64,000 bases of DNA from Microvirga alba (GCF_015694465.1 NZ_JADQDO010000008.1:149233-213232); one strand, 5' to 3'. Shown: positions 24,680-34,510, counted from the first letter of the stretch. The notes: generated by a model from the sequence alone, not told the origin. Made by a program: numbers and translations.

Positions 24680-25234
24680 ATGCTGACTGTTGGCGATACG
24701 TTTCCGAATTTTAAGCTGAAAGCCGCGAAGGCCGGACCCGAGGGCCTGAACCTCAAGGATCCCTTCGTCGAGATCTCCAACGAGTCGGATGCGGGTCAAT
24801 GGAAGGTCGTGTTCTTCTGGCCGAAGGACTTCACCTTCGTCTGCCCGACCGAGATCGTCGCGTTCAGCAAGATGGCCCGTGACTTCGCGGACCGCGATTG
24901 CGTCATTTACGGCGTGTCCACGGACAACGAGTTCGTGCATGTGAACTGGCGCTTGAACCACGCCGAGCTGAAGAACCTCGAGATTCCGATGCTCGCCGAC
25001 ATCAAGCGTGAATTGTCCGCCGCTTGCGGCATCCTCGACAAGAATGAGGGCGTCGCCCTGCGCGCCACGTTCATCGTCGATCCCGACGGCATCATCCGCT
25101 TTGTCTCGGTCAACGATCTGTCGGTCGGCCGTAACCCGGCTGAAGTGATGCGCGTTCTCGATGCCCTGCAGAGCGACGAGCTCTGCCCGTGCAACTGGAA
25201 CAAGGGCGACGATTACCTGAAGCCCGCTGCGTAA
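24680..25234 (+). CDS. ahpC: Peroxiredoxin AhpC
   Basis: A 184-residue thiol peroxidase. The peroxidatic cysteine is Cys55 in FTFVCPTEI; resolving cysteines are Cys169 and Cys171 in DELCPCNW. The CPC end and the ahpD gene next door mark the AhpC/AhpD system (as in mycobacteria) rather than the AhpF-linked enterobacterial type. It reduces hydrogen peroxide, organic peroxides and peroxynitrite in the cytoplasm. ATG 24680 is preceded by GAGGAGTGATGGA. A strong hairpin lies between it and ahpD. Confidence 0.96.
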   Translation: MLTVGDTFPNFKLKAAKAGPEGLNLKDPFVEISNESDAGQWKVVFFWPKDFTFVCPTEIVAFSKMARDFADRDCVIYGVSTDNEFVHVNWRLNHAELKNLEIPMLADIKRELSAACGILDKNEGVALRATFIVDPDGIIRFVSVNDLSVGRNPAEVMRVLDALQSDELCPCNWNKGDDYLKPAA

Positions 25235-25244
25235 ATGGTTATCG

Positions 25245-25275
25245 GGCCCGCGATCCCCCGATCGCGGGCCTTTCT
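25245..25275 (+). terminator. Hairpin between ahpC and ahpD, probable partial terminator
   Basis: GGCCCGCGAT (25245-25254) and ATCGCGGGCC (25261-25270) form a ten-pair stem with a six-base loop, followed by TTTCTCGTTT. It lies inside the operon, so it probably stops part of transcription and makes ahpC mRNA more abundant than ahpD mRNA; it may also stabilise the ahpC 3' end. Confidence 0.7.
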
Positions 25276-25294
25276 CGTTTGAAGGATGTAACGC

Positions 25295-25846
25295 ATGTCG
25301 CTGGATGCGCTGAAAGATCGGATTCCTGATTACGCCAAGGATATCAGGCTGAATCTGGGTTCCCTTGCCACCGAACCGAGCCTGACCACGCAGCAACGCG
25401 CCGGCTGCTTCATCGCCGCCGCGCTGGCCTCCCGCAACGCGGAGGTGACGCGGATGGTGCTGGCCGAGTTCGGCCCGCAGCTCAGCCCCGAGGCCCTGAA
25501 TGCCGCCAAGGCGGCGGCCTCGATCATGGGCATGAACAACATCTATTACCGCTTCGTCCACATGGCCGGAGGCGACTACGCCACCATGCCCGCCCGCCTG
25601 CGCATGAACGTCATCGGACGTCCGGGCATCGACAAGGCGGATTTCGAGCTGTGGTCCCTGGTGGTTTCCGCCATCAACGGCTGCGAGATGTGCGTGAAGA
25701 GCCACGAAGAGGTGGTGCGTTCCGCAGGCCTCACGCAGGAACAGGTCCAGTCCTCGGTGCGGATTGCGGCGACGGTTCACGCGGTGGCAGCGACCCTCGA
25801 CGGCGAGGCTGCGTTCTTCCAGCCCATGGCCGACGCCGCCGAGTAG
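25295..25846 (+). CDS. ahpD: Alkyl hydroperoxide reductase AhpD
   Basis: A 183-residue protein. The active site [15 protein letters not shown] carries Cys130 and Cys133 with His137, the same numbering as the well-known mycobacterial AhpD. The all-helical carboxymuconolactone-decarboxylase fold forms trimers. It re-reduces AhpC by taking electrons from lipoylated dehydrogenase complexes. The gene follows ahpC after a 60-base gap with a hairpin; AAGGA precedes the ATG. Confidence 0.95.
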   Translation: MSLDALKDRIPDYAKDIRLNLGSLATEPSLTTQQRAGCFIAAALASRNAEVTRMVLAEFGPQLSPEALNAAKAAASIMGMNNIYYRFVHMAGGDYATMPARLRMNVIGRPGIDKADFELWSLVVSAINGCEMCVKSHEEVVRSAGLTQEQVQSSVRIAATVHAVAATLDGEAAFFQPMADAAE

Positions 25847-26040
25847 AGCGCGAACAAGCCGGGGCGAGGGGAAGCGGCCTTCCCGAAGCCCTGGTCCGCC
25901 CGCGACGGAGCGCGACAATAGGGGGGCGATTGTCCCTCGCCGGAGCAACCCTCCCATTCGTCGCGGCCTCTGGCTGGGTCTTTGGGAGGCCGCTAAGCAA
26001 CGGCCAGGGCATTTTCGCCCGCTGACAGGCCGCTTGCATC

Positions 26041-27339
26041 GTGACTGAAATCCGCCATCCAGACCCGCATTTCCCTCACGACGTCGCGATGGACCTCGCC
26101 GATGAGCAGCTGATCGATGCCGAAATCGACAGCACCCCACCGCCGGAACCGACCGTTGCCCAAGGCCAGCTTGGCCGTGTGCTACTCGGCGTCAGCCTCA
26201 TTCTGATCGCTTTCAATCTTCGGCCTGTCTTTTCCAGCCTCTCGGTTCTTCTGCCTGAGATTATGCAGGCGACGGGCCTGTCGCCGTCGAGCGCCAGTTT
26301 GATGACGACGTTGCCGGTCCTGTGCCTTGGGCTCTTCGCGCCCATAGCGCCCATTCTGGCCCGGCGATACGGGGCGGAACGCACGATCCTTGCGGTTCTG
26401 GTGCTGCTTGCGTTCGGAACCGGTCTGCGTGGGCTTGCAAGCGTACCGGCGCTTTTGGTCGGCTCAGTCTTCGCGGGAGCGAGCATCGCCATCGTCAATG
26501 TCCTGCTGCCGGGCCTCGTGAAGCGGGATTTCCCGACCCATGCGGCGATGATGACAGGGCTCTTCACGATGGCCCTGTGCGCGGGTGCCGCGAGCGCTGC
26601 CGGCTTCACCGTTCCGCTCGAACATCTCCTCAACGGGTCGTGGCCTCTGGCTCTCGCGGCGTGGGCAATCCCGGTGGTTGTCGTGACTCTTCTTTGGGCC
26701 CCGCAGGCGCTGCTCTCGAAGGGGCATGCACGCGGGGTCGGGCCTCATGTGAGCGGTCTCTGGCGGGACAAGCTCGCCTGGCAGGTCACGCTCTTCATGG
26801 GCCTTCAATCGGCCCTGGCCTATTGCGTCTTCGGCTGGCTCGCGCCGATCCTGCGCGAACGCGGGCTCGACGCGGTGACGGCTGGGGTCGTCGTGTCGGT
26901 GTCGGTTCTGGTCCAGATGGCGGCGTGCCTGCTGGTGCCGTCCATCGCCGTTCGGGGGCGTGATCAGCGGCTCATCAATGTGGCGCTCGTCGTCTGCGCC
27001 GTCATCGGCCTCTTGGGCTGTCTCTTCGCCCCGCTCTCGACGGTCTGGATCTGGGCGATGGTGCAGGGTGTGGGACAAGGCGGCCTGATCGCAGTCGCCA
27101 TGACGCTGATTATCCTGCGGTCGCCGGATGCTCACGTGGCGGCCCAGCTCTCCGGCATGGCGCAGGGCGTTGGCTATGTGCTGGCCGCGTGCGGCCCGCT
27201 TATCGTCGGATTCCTGCGCGACTGGACCGGAAGTTTCCGGTCCACGGCCATCCTGTTCCTGGCGATCGGTCTCGGTGCGGCCCTTTGCGGCCTTGGGGCA
27301 GGCCGCGCCAGGCATGTTGGCGAGAAAGAAGGCGTCTGA
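26041..27339 (+). CDS. MFS transporter, CynX/NimT (cyanate/nitroimidazole) family
   Basis: A 432-residue protein with 12 hydrophobic segments. The N-terminal text LILIAFNLRPVFSSLSVLLPEI and LFAPIAPILARRYGAERTI (motif A-like) and the paired NVLLPGLVKRDFP and ACGPLIVGFLRDWTG are typical of the CynX family. The substrate is unknown; members move cyanate or 2-nitroimidazole. GTG 26041 opens the frame and ATG 26089 is an alternative start with a shorter N-tail. Its stop and that of metZ are one base apart on opposite strands. Confidence 0.88.
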   Translation: MTEIRHPDPHFPHDVAMDLADEQLIDAEIDSTPPPEPTVAQGQLGRVLLGVSLILIAFNLRPVFSSLSVLLPEIMQATGLSPSSASLMTTLPVLCLGLFAPIAPILARRYGAERTILAVLVLLAFGTGLRGLASVPALLVGSVFAGASIAIVNVLLPGLVKRDFPTHAAMMTGLFTMALCAGAASAAGFTVPLEHLLNGSWPLALAAWAIPVVVVTLLWAPQALLSKGHARGVGPHVSGLWRDKLAWQVTLFMGLQSALAYCVFGWLAPILRERGLDAVTAGVVVSVSVLVQMAACLLVPSIAVRGRDQRLINVALVVCAVIGLLGCLFAPLSTVWIWAMVQGVGQGGLIAVAMTLIILRSPDAHVAAQLSGMAQGVGYVLAACGPLIVGFLRDWTGSFRSTAILFLAIGLGAALCGLGAGRARHVGEKEGV

Positions 27340-27340
27340 C

Positions 27341-28531
27341 TCAGACCCGGGTCAGCGCCTCGGTCAGATCGTTCAGCAGGTCCTGCTGATGCTCCAATCC
27401 GACGGAGAGGCGGACAAGCCCATCGAAAATGCCCATTTCGGCGCGCAATTCCGGCGAGAAACGCTGATGCGTCGTGGTGGCTGGATGCGTAACGAGGCTC
27501 TTCGCGTCGCCGAGATTGTTCGAGATATGGACCAGCTTGAGCGCGTTCATGAACCGGAACGCGGCGTCCTTCCCGCCCTCGACCTCGATCGCGATCATCG
27601 TCGAGCCGCCGCTCATCTGGCGCTTGATCAGCTCGGCCTGGGGATGGTCGGAGCGACCGGGATAGGTCAGCCGCCGGACCTTCGGATGGTTGTAGAGGGA
27701 ATCGGCGAGGAAGCCCGCGGTTTCCGTCTGACGCGCCACCCGCAAGGGGAGCGTTTCCAGACCTTTTAAAAGAACCCAGGCATTGAAGGGGGAGATCGAA
27801 GGGCCCGTCATGCGCAGAAATTGCTGCAGCGGACCTTCAATGAATGCGGTGGAGGACAGGATCACGCCGCCGAGACATCGCCCCTGACCGTCGATGTGCT
27901 TGGTCGCAGAATAGACGACGATGTCGGCGCCGAGTTCGAGCGGCTTCTGGAAAAGCGGCGTGGCGAACACGTTATCGACGGTAAGCGTCGCGCCCCCCGC
28001 ATGGGCGATCTCCGCCACGCCCGCGATGTCGATGATCTCGAGGCTTGGGTTGGACGGCGTTTCAAGCAGGCAAACCTTGGTTTCCGGCCGCATCGCCTGA
28101 CGCCACTGGTCGAGGTCGGGACCGTCCACGAGCGTACAGCCGACGCCGAAGCGCGGCAGGAAATCCTCCACCACCCAGCGGCAGGAACCGAACAGGGCAC
28201 GGGCGGCGACCACATGGTCGCCGGCTTGAACCTGGCTGACGATGGCCGCCGTTACGGCCGCCATCCCCGTCGCCGTGGCGCGGGCGGCTTGTGCCCCCTC
28301 CAGCGACGCAATCCGCTGCTCGAAAGCGGCGATCGTCGGGTTGGAATAGCGCGTATAGCTGTAGCCGGGTTCCTCGTTCAGGAACCGCCGCTCGGCGCTC
28401 TCGGCGCTTTCATACACGAAGCCCTGTGTGAGAAAGAGGGCTTCCGACGTTTCGCCGAAAGGCGTGCGCTCCTGGCCCTCGTGAACGAGGCGGGTCTCAA
28501 GGTGATAGTCCGGGCGTCGATATGTGGTCAT
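27341..28531 (-). CDS. metZ: O-succinylhomoserine sulfhydrylase
   Basis: A 396-residue PLP enzyme of the Cys/Met metabolism family. YSYTRYSNPTIAAFEQRIA is near residue 55, GDHVVAARALFGSCRWVVED near 110, the PLP-lysine segment VVYSATKHIDGQGRCLGG near 210, and the closing SLVTHPATTTHQRFSPELRAEMGI and VRLSVGLEHQQDLLNDL. It makes homocysteine directly from O-succinylhomoserine and sulfide in the cytoplasm. The alphaproteobacterial metZ opening (YRRPDYHLETRLVHEGQER) separates it from cystathionine synthases. The short leader to the upstream rfbA gene carries an inverted repeat but no SAM-II riboswitch that I can see. Confidence 0.93.
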   Translation of the reverse strand: MTTYRRPDYHLETRLVHEGQERTPFGETSEALFLTQGFVYESAESAERRFLNEEPGYSYTRYSNPTIAAFEQRIASLEGAQAARATATGMAAVTAAIVSQVQAGDHVVAARALFGSCRWVVEDFLPRFGVGCTLVDGPDLDQWRQAMRPETKVCLLETPSNPSLEIIDIAGVAEIAHAGGATLTVDNVFATPLFQKPLELGADIVVYSATKHIDGQGRCLGGVILSSTAFIEGPLQQFLRMTGPSISPFNAWVLLKGLETLPLRVARQTETAGFLADSLYNHPKVRRLTYPGRSDHPQAELIKRQMSGGSTMIAIEVEGGKDAAFRFMNALKLVHISNNLGDAKSLVTHPATTTHQRFSPELRAEMGIFDGLVRLSVGLEHQQDLLNDLTEALTRV

Positions 28532-28548
28532 GCGCCATTTTTAAAATC

Positions 28549-28564
28549 GTTCTTTAAAAAGAAC
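28549..28564. promoter_or_regulatory. Inverted repeat in the metZ leader
   Basis: GTTCTTT (28549-28555) and AAAGAAC (28558-28564) are perfect arms with a two-base centre, 18 bases before the metZ start codon on the minus strand. It could be an operator, or a hairpin that ends rfb transcription, since on the minus strand a GATTTTAAAAA run follows. The role is undecided. Confidence 0.45.
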
Positions 28565-28590
28565 AATCGTTTTTCGCGCAAAAATTTTTC

Positions 28591-29460
28591 TCAACCGCCC
28601 TGCGCAATGCGAAGAAGATACTGTCCATAGGTGCTTTTGGAGAGTTCCTGTCCCAATCGGGTCAATTGGTCCCGGTCAATCCAGCCCAGGCTGAAGGCGA
28701 TTTCTTCCGGGCAGGCGATGCGGAAACCCTGGCGTTTTTCAAGCGCGCGGACGAACTCGGACGCTTCGACGAGGGTGTCCGGGGTGCCCGTGTCGAGCCA
28801 GGCGAAGCCGCGTCCCATCCGCTGCACCTGGAGTTGACCGCGCTCCAGATAGGCGCGGTTGACGTCCGTGATTTCCAGTTCGCCGCGTGCCGAGGGCTTC
28901 AGGCCGGCCGCGATCTCGACCACCTGATTGTCGTAGAAGTAGAGGCCCGTCACCGCCCAATTGGATTTCGGCTTCGCGGGCTTTTCCTCGATGGAGATGG
29001 CCTTGTCATCCTTGTTGAATTCGATGACGCCGTACCGCTCGGGATCGGTGACGTGATAGGCGAAGACGGTCGCGCCGGTCTTTTGCGCGCGGGCCGCGCG
29101 CATGAGTTCTGGCAGGCCGTGTCCAAAATACACGTTGTCGCCAAGGATCAGAACCGAGGGGCCCCCGGCGACGAACTCCGCGCCGATGATATAGGCCTGC
29201 GCCAGACCTTCCGGCTTCGGCTGCTCCATGTAGGACAGGCGGATACCCCAACGCTCGCCACTTCCGAGTAATTGCCTGAATTTGGGCAGGTCGTCCGGCG
29301 TCGAGATGACGAGGATATCCCGCACGCCCGCCAGCATGAGCGTGGTGAGGGGGTAATAAATCATCGGCTTGTCGTAGATCGGCAGAAGCTGCTTCGACGT
29401 GACATAGGTCATCGGATGAAGCCGCGTGCCGGAGCCTCCCGCGAGAATGATGCCCTTCAT
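28591..29460 (-). CDS. rfbA: Glucose-1-phosphate thymidylyltransferase
   Basis: A 289-residue nucleotidyltransferase. The nucleotide-binding loop [20 protein letters not shown] starts at residue 6, with [17 protein letters not shown], the metal site in [13 protein letters not shown] and [19 protein letters not shown]. It makes dTDP-glucose from glucose-1-phosphate and dTTP, the first step to dTDP-L-rhamnose. It is the last gene of the rfbB-C-D-A run; its start overlaps the rfbD stop (ATGA). Confidence 0.96.
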   Translation of the reverse strand: MKGIILAGGSGTRLHPMTYVTSKQLLPIYDKPMIYYPLTTLMLAGVRDILVISTPDDLPKFRQLLGSGERWGIRLSYMEQPKPEGLAQAYIIGAEFVAGGPSVLILGDNVYFGHGLPELMRAARAQKTGATVFAYHVTDPERYGVIEFNKDDKAISIEEKPAKPKSNWAVTGLYFYDNQVVEIAAGLKPSARGELEITDVNRAYLERGQLQVQRMGRGFAWLDTGTPDTLVEASEFVRALEKRQGFRIACPEEIAFSLGWIDRDQLTRLGQELSKSTYGQYLLRIAQGG

Positions 29461-30365
29461 CGATGGGTCTCCTGGGCGTGGGCCTCATCGAGGAGGCGTT
29501 TGACGCATGGTTCGAGGGAGGCGCGCCACGGCGGAAGCCTGATGCCATGAACCCGCGCGAGCTTGGTGCAATCGAGCTGAGAATTGGCGGGCCGCCGTGC
29601 GGGCGTGGGATAGTCCGAGGTCTTGATCGGCCGAACGCGGGCGCTCGGTCCGCCTAACTGAGCGGACTGCGCGAAGATCTCCGAAGCGAACTCGGCCCAG
29701 TTGGCGGAGCCTGTTCCGGTCATGTGAAAGATGCCGCGCAGGCCCTTGTCCTCGGGCCGCGCAATCAAGTTGCGCGCGACCGCGATGACGCCGTCCGCGA
29801 TGTCAAAGGCGCTGGTCGGGGCACCGACCTGATCCGCGACGACGCCCAGTTCGTCGCGCTCGCGGGCGAGACGCAGCATCGTCTTCACGAAGTTCTTGCC
29901 GAAGGGGCTGTAGACCCAGGCTGTCCGGAGGATCGCGTAGTTCGCCATCTCGGCGGCCACGGCCTCCTCGCCCAACAGCTTCGAACGGCCATAAACACCC
30001 AACGGATGCGTTTCATCGTCCTCACGATAGGGGCGAGTGGCGGTGCCGTCGAACACGTAATCCGTCGATAGCTGGATCATCGGCACGTTCATCGCGGCCG
30101 CCGCACCGGCAACCGCGCCCGCGCCGATGCCGTTGATGGCGTCGGCCAGTTCGGGCTCGGCCTCGGCTTGATCGACAGCGGTGTAGGCGGCCGCGTTCAC
30201 GATCACGTCGCCGCCGGTCTCCGACAGAATGTCCTCGATGCCCGAAGGATCGGCGAGATCGAGCAGGGGGCGCGCGAGCAGAACTGTCGTCGCTCCGTGG
30301 CCCGGAGCGCGCTCGGCAAGGGCGCGGGCCACCTGACCTTCTTTGCCGATGACGATGATGCGCAC
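29457..30365 (-). CDS. rfbD: dTDP-4-dehydrorhamnose reductase
   Basis: A 302-residue short-chain-dehydrogenase-fold enzyme. [19 protein letters not shown] is the NAD(P)-binding start (G-x-x-G-Q variant typical of RfbD), [21 protein letters not shown] is near residue 55, [10 protein letters not shown] and [12 protein letters not shown] hold the catalytic Tyr and Lys, and [21 protein letters not shown] follows. It reduces dTDP-4-keto-L-rhamnose to dTDP-L-rhamnose with NADPH, the last step. It lies 12 bases after rfbC and overlaps rfbA. Confidence 0.95.
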   Translation of the reverse strand: MRIIVIGKEGQVARALAERAPGHGATTVLLARPLLDLADPSGIEDILSETGGDVIVNAAAYTAVDQAEAEPELADAINGIGAGAVAGAAAAMNVPMIQLSTDYVFDGTATRPYREDDETHPLGVYGRSKLLGEEAVAAEMANYAILRTAWVYSPFGKNFVKTMLRLARERDELGVVADQVGAPTSAFDIADGVIAVARNLIARPEDKGLRGIFHMTGTGSANWAEFASEIFAQSAQLGGPSARVRPIKTSDYPTPARRPANSQLDCTKLARVHGIRLPPWRASLEPCVKRLLDEAHAQETHR

Positions 30366-30377
30366 GGGCTGAGAACC

Positions 30378-30935
30378 TTATGAGAAGCTGATCTGCAGAT
30401 CGGCGAGCAAAGGATTCTTGGTGTCCTTGTCCGACAGGATGGCACGCCCCGCATCGACCGGCCAAGGGATACCAAGCGCCGGGTCGTTCCAGGCGAGCCC
30501 CCGATCATGGGCGGCCGAATAATGCGCTGATACCTTGTAGTGAACCTCGGTGTTGGGTTCGAGCGTGCAGAAGCCGTGCGCGAAGCCGACGGGGACGAGG
30601 AGCTGGAGTCTGTTCTCGGCCGAGAGTTCCACGGCCACATGCCAGCCGTAAGTCGGCGAGGAGCGTCTGAGATCGACCGCGACGTCGAGAATGCGGCCGC
30701 GCCCGACCCGCACGAGTTTCGTCTGCGCGAAAGGCGCGAGCTGGAAATGGAGACCGCGCACGGTGCCGGCTTCGGCTGAAAGAGAGAAGTTGTCCTGGAC
30801 GAATTCGTCCTCGATCCCCACCGCGCGAAACGCCTGCCGGTTATAGGTCTCCGTGAAGAAACCGCGCTGATCCCCGAAAGCCTTGGTCCGCACGATCTTC
30901 ACGTCAGGCAGGGCACTTGGTTCGACTTCGACCAC
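30378..30935 (-). CDS. rfbC: dTDP-4-dehydrorhamnose 3,5-epimerase
   Basis: A 185-residue cupin-fold epimerase. GFFTETYNRQAF is near residue 25, FVQDNFSLSAEAGTVRGLHFQ holds the conserved catalytic His, followed by VRVGRGRILDVAVDLRRSSPTYG and VPVGFAHGFCTLEPNTEVHYK. It epimerises C3 and C5 of the 4-keto sugar. It begins 96 bases after the rfbB stop; that gap holds a C-rich, loosely repeated stretch (about 31005-31035) that also covers the end of rfbB. Confidence 0.95.
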   Translation of the reverse strand: MVEVEPSALPDVKIVRTKAFGDQRGFFTETYNRQAFRAVGIEDEFVQDNFSLSAEAGTVRGLHFQLAPFAQTKLVRVGRGRILDVAVDLRRSSPTYGWHVAVELSAENRLQLLVPVGFAHGFCTLEPNTEVHYKVSAHYSAAHDRGLAWNDPALGIPWPVDAGRAILSDKDTKNPLLADLQISFS

Positions 30936-31031
30936 GGCGGGCTTTCTCCTCGGCAGGGAAGAGCTTCACGATAACATGCCACTGCCACAGATAGGGCTTA
31001 GGCCACAATCCCCAACCCCAATCCCAGTCCC

Positions 31032-32093
31032 TTACGCCAACCCTTGTCCCAGCCGCTCGCCGCGGTAAACGCCTGAGCGCACCCGCTCCCACCAATCGCG
31101 GTTGGCCAGATACCATTCCACGGTCTTGCGCAGGCCGGATTCGAACGTCTCGGCCGGGCGCCAGCCGAGATCGCGCTCGATCTTCGAGGCGTCGATGGCA
31201 TAGCGCAGGTCGTGCCCGGGCCGGTCGCTCACATAGGTGATGAGGTTTTCGCGGGAGCCAATGGATTGGTCGGGAGCCAGTTCATCGATGAGCGTACAGA
31301 TGGCGCGCACGACGTCGATGTTCGTGCGCTCGTTGTGCCCGCCGATGGCGTAAGTCTCGCCGGGGCGGCCTCGGTCCGCGGTGAGAATCAAGGCTCTGGC
31401 ATGATCGTCCACGAACAGCCAGTCGCGCACGTTCTCTCCCTTGCCGTAAACGGGCAAGGGCTTGCCCTCCAGCGCGTTGAGGATGATCAGCGGGATCAAC
31501 TTTTCCGGAAAGTGATAGGGGCCGTAATTGTTGGAGCAGTTCGTGACCACCGTTGGCAGACCATAGGTATGGTGCCAGGCGCGCACGAAATGGTCGGACG
31601 CCGCCTTCGAGGCGGAGTAGGGCGAACTCGGCTGATAAGGGTATTCCTCGTGGAAGAACCCTTCCTCGCCCAACGAGCCGAAGACCTCGTCGGTGGAAAT
31701 GTGGTGAAAGCGGAAGGCTTTCTGGCGCTCCGGCGAGAGGCCGCGCCAATAGGCCAGCGCCGCCTGGAGCATGGAATAGGTGCCGATGACATTCGTCTGC
31801 AGGAACTCGCCGGGCCCGTCGATCGAGCGGTCCACATGGCTTTCCGCCGCCAGATGCATGACGACGTCCGGTTGATATTCAGCGATGACGGACCGCATCC
31901 GGTCGAGATCGGCCACATCGGCCTGTTCGAAACGATAGCGCGGGTTGTTGGCGACGGGCTTCAGGGAATCGAGATTGCCCGCATAGGTGAGCTTGTCGAC
32001 GACCAGCACCTCGTGTGGCGTGTCGCGAACGAGCATGCGGGCCACCGCAGAGCCGATGAATCCCGCGCCGCCTGTCACAAGAAACCGCTTCAT
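31032..32093 (-). CDS. rfbB: dTDP-glucose 4,6-dehydratase
   Basis: A 353-residue extended SDR enzyme. The NAD-binding motif [16 protein letters not shown] starts at residue 6, with [33 protein letters not shown], the [16 protein letters not shown] active site and [15 protein letters not shown] (catalytic Tyr-x-x-x-Lys), then [18 protein letters not shown]. It converts dTDP-glucose to the 4-keto-6-deoxy sugar. It is the first gene of the rhamnose run. Products feed lipopolysaccharide or exopolysaccharide, but no glycosyltransferase gene lies in this window. Confidence 0.96.
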   Translation of the reverse strand: MKRFLVTGGAGFIGSAVARMLVRDTPHEVLVVDKLTYAGNLDSLKPVANNPRYRFEQADVADLDRMRSVIAEYQPDVVMHLAAESHVDRSIDGPGEFLQTNVIGTYSMLQAALAYWRGLSPERQKAFRFHHISTDEVFGSLGEEGFFHEEYPYQPSSPYSASKAASDHFVRAWHHTYGLPTVVTNCSNNYGPYHFPEKLIPLIILNALEGKPLPVYGKGENVRDWLFVDDHARALILTADRGRPGETYAIGGHNERTNIDVVRAICTLIDELAPDQSIGSRENLITYVSDRPGHDLRYAIDASKIERDLGWRPAETFESGLRKTVEWYLANRDWWERVRSGVYRGERLGQGLA

Positions 32094-32114
32094 GACGCCT
32101 CTTCCCGAATGGTC

Positions 32115-32140
32115 GCCCTCCCTGACTGGCCAGGGAGGGC
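32115..32140. terminator. Strong hairpin between ggt and rfbB
   Basis: GCCCTCCCTG and CAGGGAGGGC pair over ten bases with a six-base loop. It lies just after the ggt stop and before the rfbB start, both on the minus strand. No T run follows on that strand, so it is either a weak terminator or an mRNA 3'-end stabiliser. Confidence 0.5.
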
Positions 32141-32158
32141 CGGAGTGTGATGCGGGTT

Positions 32159-33913
32159 TTAGTTGCCGATGGCAACGCCTTCCCGGCGGCTGTCCGCTCC
32201 GCCGATCAGGCCGGCGGGCGTCACGACGATAGCGTGAATGCCGGAATTCTGGTCGATCAGCTTGACGTCGTGGCCTTTGGCCTCAAGCGCCGCCTTCCAG
32301 GCTTCGGACTCCGTGCCGGCTTCCAATTCGGTCGGGCCGTTGCGGCTGCCGATATTGGGAAGGTCGGCGGCGACTTGCGGATCGAGCTTCCAATCGAGGA
32401 TGCCGACCAGGGTCTTGGCCACGTAGTTGATGATCAGGCTGCCGCCGGGCGAGCCGACGACCGCATAGAGCTTGTTGCCGTTGTCGAGCACGATGGTCGG
32501 TGCCATCGAGCTGCGGGGCCGCTTGTTGGCTTCGACCCGGTTCGCCACCGGCTTGCCGTCTTCAACGGTCGTGAAGGAGAAGTCCGTCAGCTCGTTGTTG
32601 AGCAGGAAGCCGCTCTTGGTCATGAGCCGCGCGCCGAACCCATCCTCGATGGTCGTGGTCATCGAGACCGCGTTGCCGTTGCGGTCGACGATCGACATAT
32701 GGCTCGTGCCGTATTCGATGCCGTCCGACGCACCCCAGAGGAAGGTTTTCTGGAACGGCGGCTCGCCGGGCTTGGCCTTGCCCATGGACTTGTTCGGATC
32801 GACCAGAGCCGCGCGGCTCTTGAGATAGCCGGGATCAGTCAGGCCCTTGACGGGCACGCTGACGAAAGCGGGGTCGGCGACATAAAGCCCCCGGTCGGCG
32901 AAGGCGAGGCGGCCCGCTTCCGAAATCCAGTGCACCGCGTCGGGACCCGGCTTCATGGCGGCCATGTCCTGGGTCTCGAGCACGCCCAGGATCTGCTGCA
33001 CGGCGATCTGGCCGGAGCTCGGCGGCCCCATGCCGCAGATTTTATAGACTCGGTAGGGACCGCAGACCGCCGGTCGTTCCTCGACCACGTAGCTCTTGAG
33101 ATCGTCGAGGGTCATGTCGCCCGGATTGATCGCATGGCCGGTGACGGTCGCCACGATGTCCTGGGCGATGTCGCCCGTGTAGAACGCATCCGCTCCCTTG
33201 TCCGCGATGGCGCGCAGGGTCTGAGCGAAGGCCGGGTTCTTGAGCACCGTTCCGACCGCCTTGGGCTTGCCCTCGGCGTCATAAAAATAGGCGCGGGCCA
33301 AAGGATCGTTCTGGAGATACTTTTCTTGGGAGAGCAACCCGTTGAGGCGCGGCGAGATGGTGAAGCCGTTCTCGGCCAGACGGATGGCGGGTTCGATCAC
33401 CTGCTTCCAGGGCAGCTTGCCCCACTTCTTATGGGCGATCTCGATGAGACGGATTGTCCCAGGAACGCCGACCGAGCGGCCGCCGACGACGGCATCGTAG
33501 AATTTCATCGGCTTCCCATCGGGACCGAGAAAGCGTTCGGGCTTCGCCGCGGCGGGAGCTTTCTCGCGGCCGTCGAGGGTGGTCATGGCCGTTCCATCCC
33601 AGAACACCATGAAGGCACCGCCGCCGATGCCGGAGCTTTGCGGCTCGACCAGATTGAGAACCAACTGCACGGCGACCGCCGCATCCGCAGCACTTCCTCC
33701 GGCGGCGAGAATTTCGCGGCCGGCCTGGGCGGCGAGGGGGTTAGCTGCCGCGACCATGTCCTTGGTCGCCACGCTGGTGGATTTTGCCGTGCGGCCCGTC
33801 GGGGCTTCCGGTGAAGGCGCGACAGGTTGTGCGAAAGCCGGAATTGAAAGGGGCGCGCCGGCCAGAAGGCCAAGCCCGATCAGGCTTCGCCATAGGGGTC
33901 CTCGAACGATCAT
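32159..33913 (-). CDS. ggt: Gamma-glutamyltransferase
   Basis: A 584-residue proenzyme with a signal peptide ([19 protein letters not shown]...AFAQ), so it is exported to the periplasm. The large-subunit part has [38 protein letters not shown] with the substrate arginine in LDGREKAP, and [12 protein letters not shown]. Autocleavage should occur before Thr403 in [18 protein letters not shown], which then acts as nucleophile; the small subunit keeps [12 protein letters not shown] and [12 protein letters not shown]. It breaks down glutathione and other gamma-glutamyl compounds. ATG 33913 was chosen because GAGGAAA precedes it and the signal peptide starts there. Confidence 0.94.
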   Translation of the reverse strand: MIVRGPLWRSLIGLGLLAGAPLSIPAFAQPVAPSPEAPTGRTAKSTSVATKDMVAAANPLAAQAGREILAAGGSAADAAVAVQLVLNLVEPQSSGIGGGAFMVFWDGTAMTTLDGREKAPAAAKPERFLGPDGKPMKFYDAVVGGRSVGVPGTIRLIEIAHKKWGKLPWKQVIEPAIRLAENGFTISPRLNGLLSQEKYLQNDPLARAYFYDAEGKPKAVGTVLKNPAFAQTLRAIADKGADAFYTGDIAQDIVATVTGHAINPGDMTLDDLKSYVVEERPAVCGPYRVYKICGMGPPSSGQIAVQQILGVLETQDMAAMKPGPDAVHWISEAGRLAFADRGLYVADPAFVSVPVKGLTDPGYLKSRAALVDPNKSMGKAKPGEPPFQKTFLWGASDGIEYGTSHMSIVDRNGNAVSMTTTIEDGFGARLMTKSGFLLNNELTDFSFTTVEDGKPVANRVEANKRPRSSMAPTIVLDNGNKLYAVVGSPGGSLIINYVAKTLVGILDWKLDPQVAADLPNIGSRNGPTELEAGTESEAWKAALEAKGHDVKLIDQNSGIHAIVVTPAGLIGGADSRREGVAIGN

Positions 33914-34109
33914 GTCTTTGTTTCCTCTGGTCTTGCCGCCCGGCAAGGAGCCACGCGGGCCTCCAGCCTAACAAAGGATCCTTCGCGCGCGCCACACTCA
34001 TTCGGGGAGGTTTTTGCGCTCGGAATGACACATTCTTGCCTAGGTGTGCCATCACGATCCCACCGCCGGCAATGAATGATCGAGCGAAAAACGATGCAGG
34101 AGGACAGTC

Positions 34110-34343
34110 ATGTGCGCCTACAACCTGTTCCGAAGTACCCAGCCGGACGGGCTGCTCTGCGCGGTGCCTGAGGAGCGGTCCGTCCCCCCCTTCGTCACGG
34201 GGCCGCTTTGGAAATTCGATGGCCGCGTCGATGGCGGCCGCGAGCCGCCGCTCGGCTTTGACGGAAAGGCCGCGGCGACCGGCGTCCGTTTCAATGGATT
34301 CTATTTGTTTGCCGGATTCCGCAAAAGCGGACCGGATCATTAG
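34110..34343 (+). CDS. Small protein of unknown function
   Basis: A 77-residue protein starting MCAYNLFRSTQPDGLLCAVP, with no membrane segment, two cysteines and no recognised domain. A perfect AGGAGGA (34098-34104) six bases before the ATG is one of the best ribosome sites in the window and makes it likely to be translated. It stands alone between ggt and an MFS gene. The 196 bases before it show no other gene. Confidence 0.6.
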   Translation: MCAYNLFRSTQPDGLLCAVPEERSVPPFVTGPLWKFDGRVDGGREPPLGFDGKAAATGVRFNGFYLFAGFRKSGPDH

Positions 34344-34510
34344 CGAAGCCTCGAAATTTTAGAGCGCGCGGCATCGCTTCAGCGGCGCCGCGTGTTCGAT
34401 CCCGGACGGAAATCACGAAAATCGCCGATATGGACTCTTGATCTCTCGGAGAGGCTGAGGTCTATCTTGTTATTCCAGCGCTCGCCGCTTCGCTTGTCTC
34501 CCTGTGGACC

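Noticed and set aside
24602..26140. 512-codon minus-strand frame opposite ahpC-ahpD
   Set aside because: AhpC and AhpD on the plus strand have their catalytic cysteines in place; the opposite frame is low-complexity and arginine/histidine-rich.
28532..28590. SAM-II riboswitch before metZ
   Set aside because: The leader is short and lacks the conserved SAM-II strings; only a simple palindrome is present.
31212..33814. Long plus-strand open frames opposite rfbB and ggt
   Set aside because: Both are shadows of well-supported minus-strand genes.
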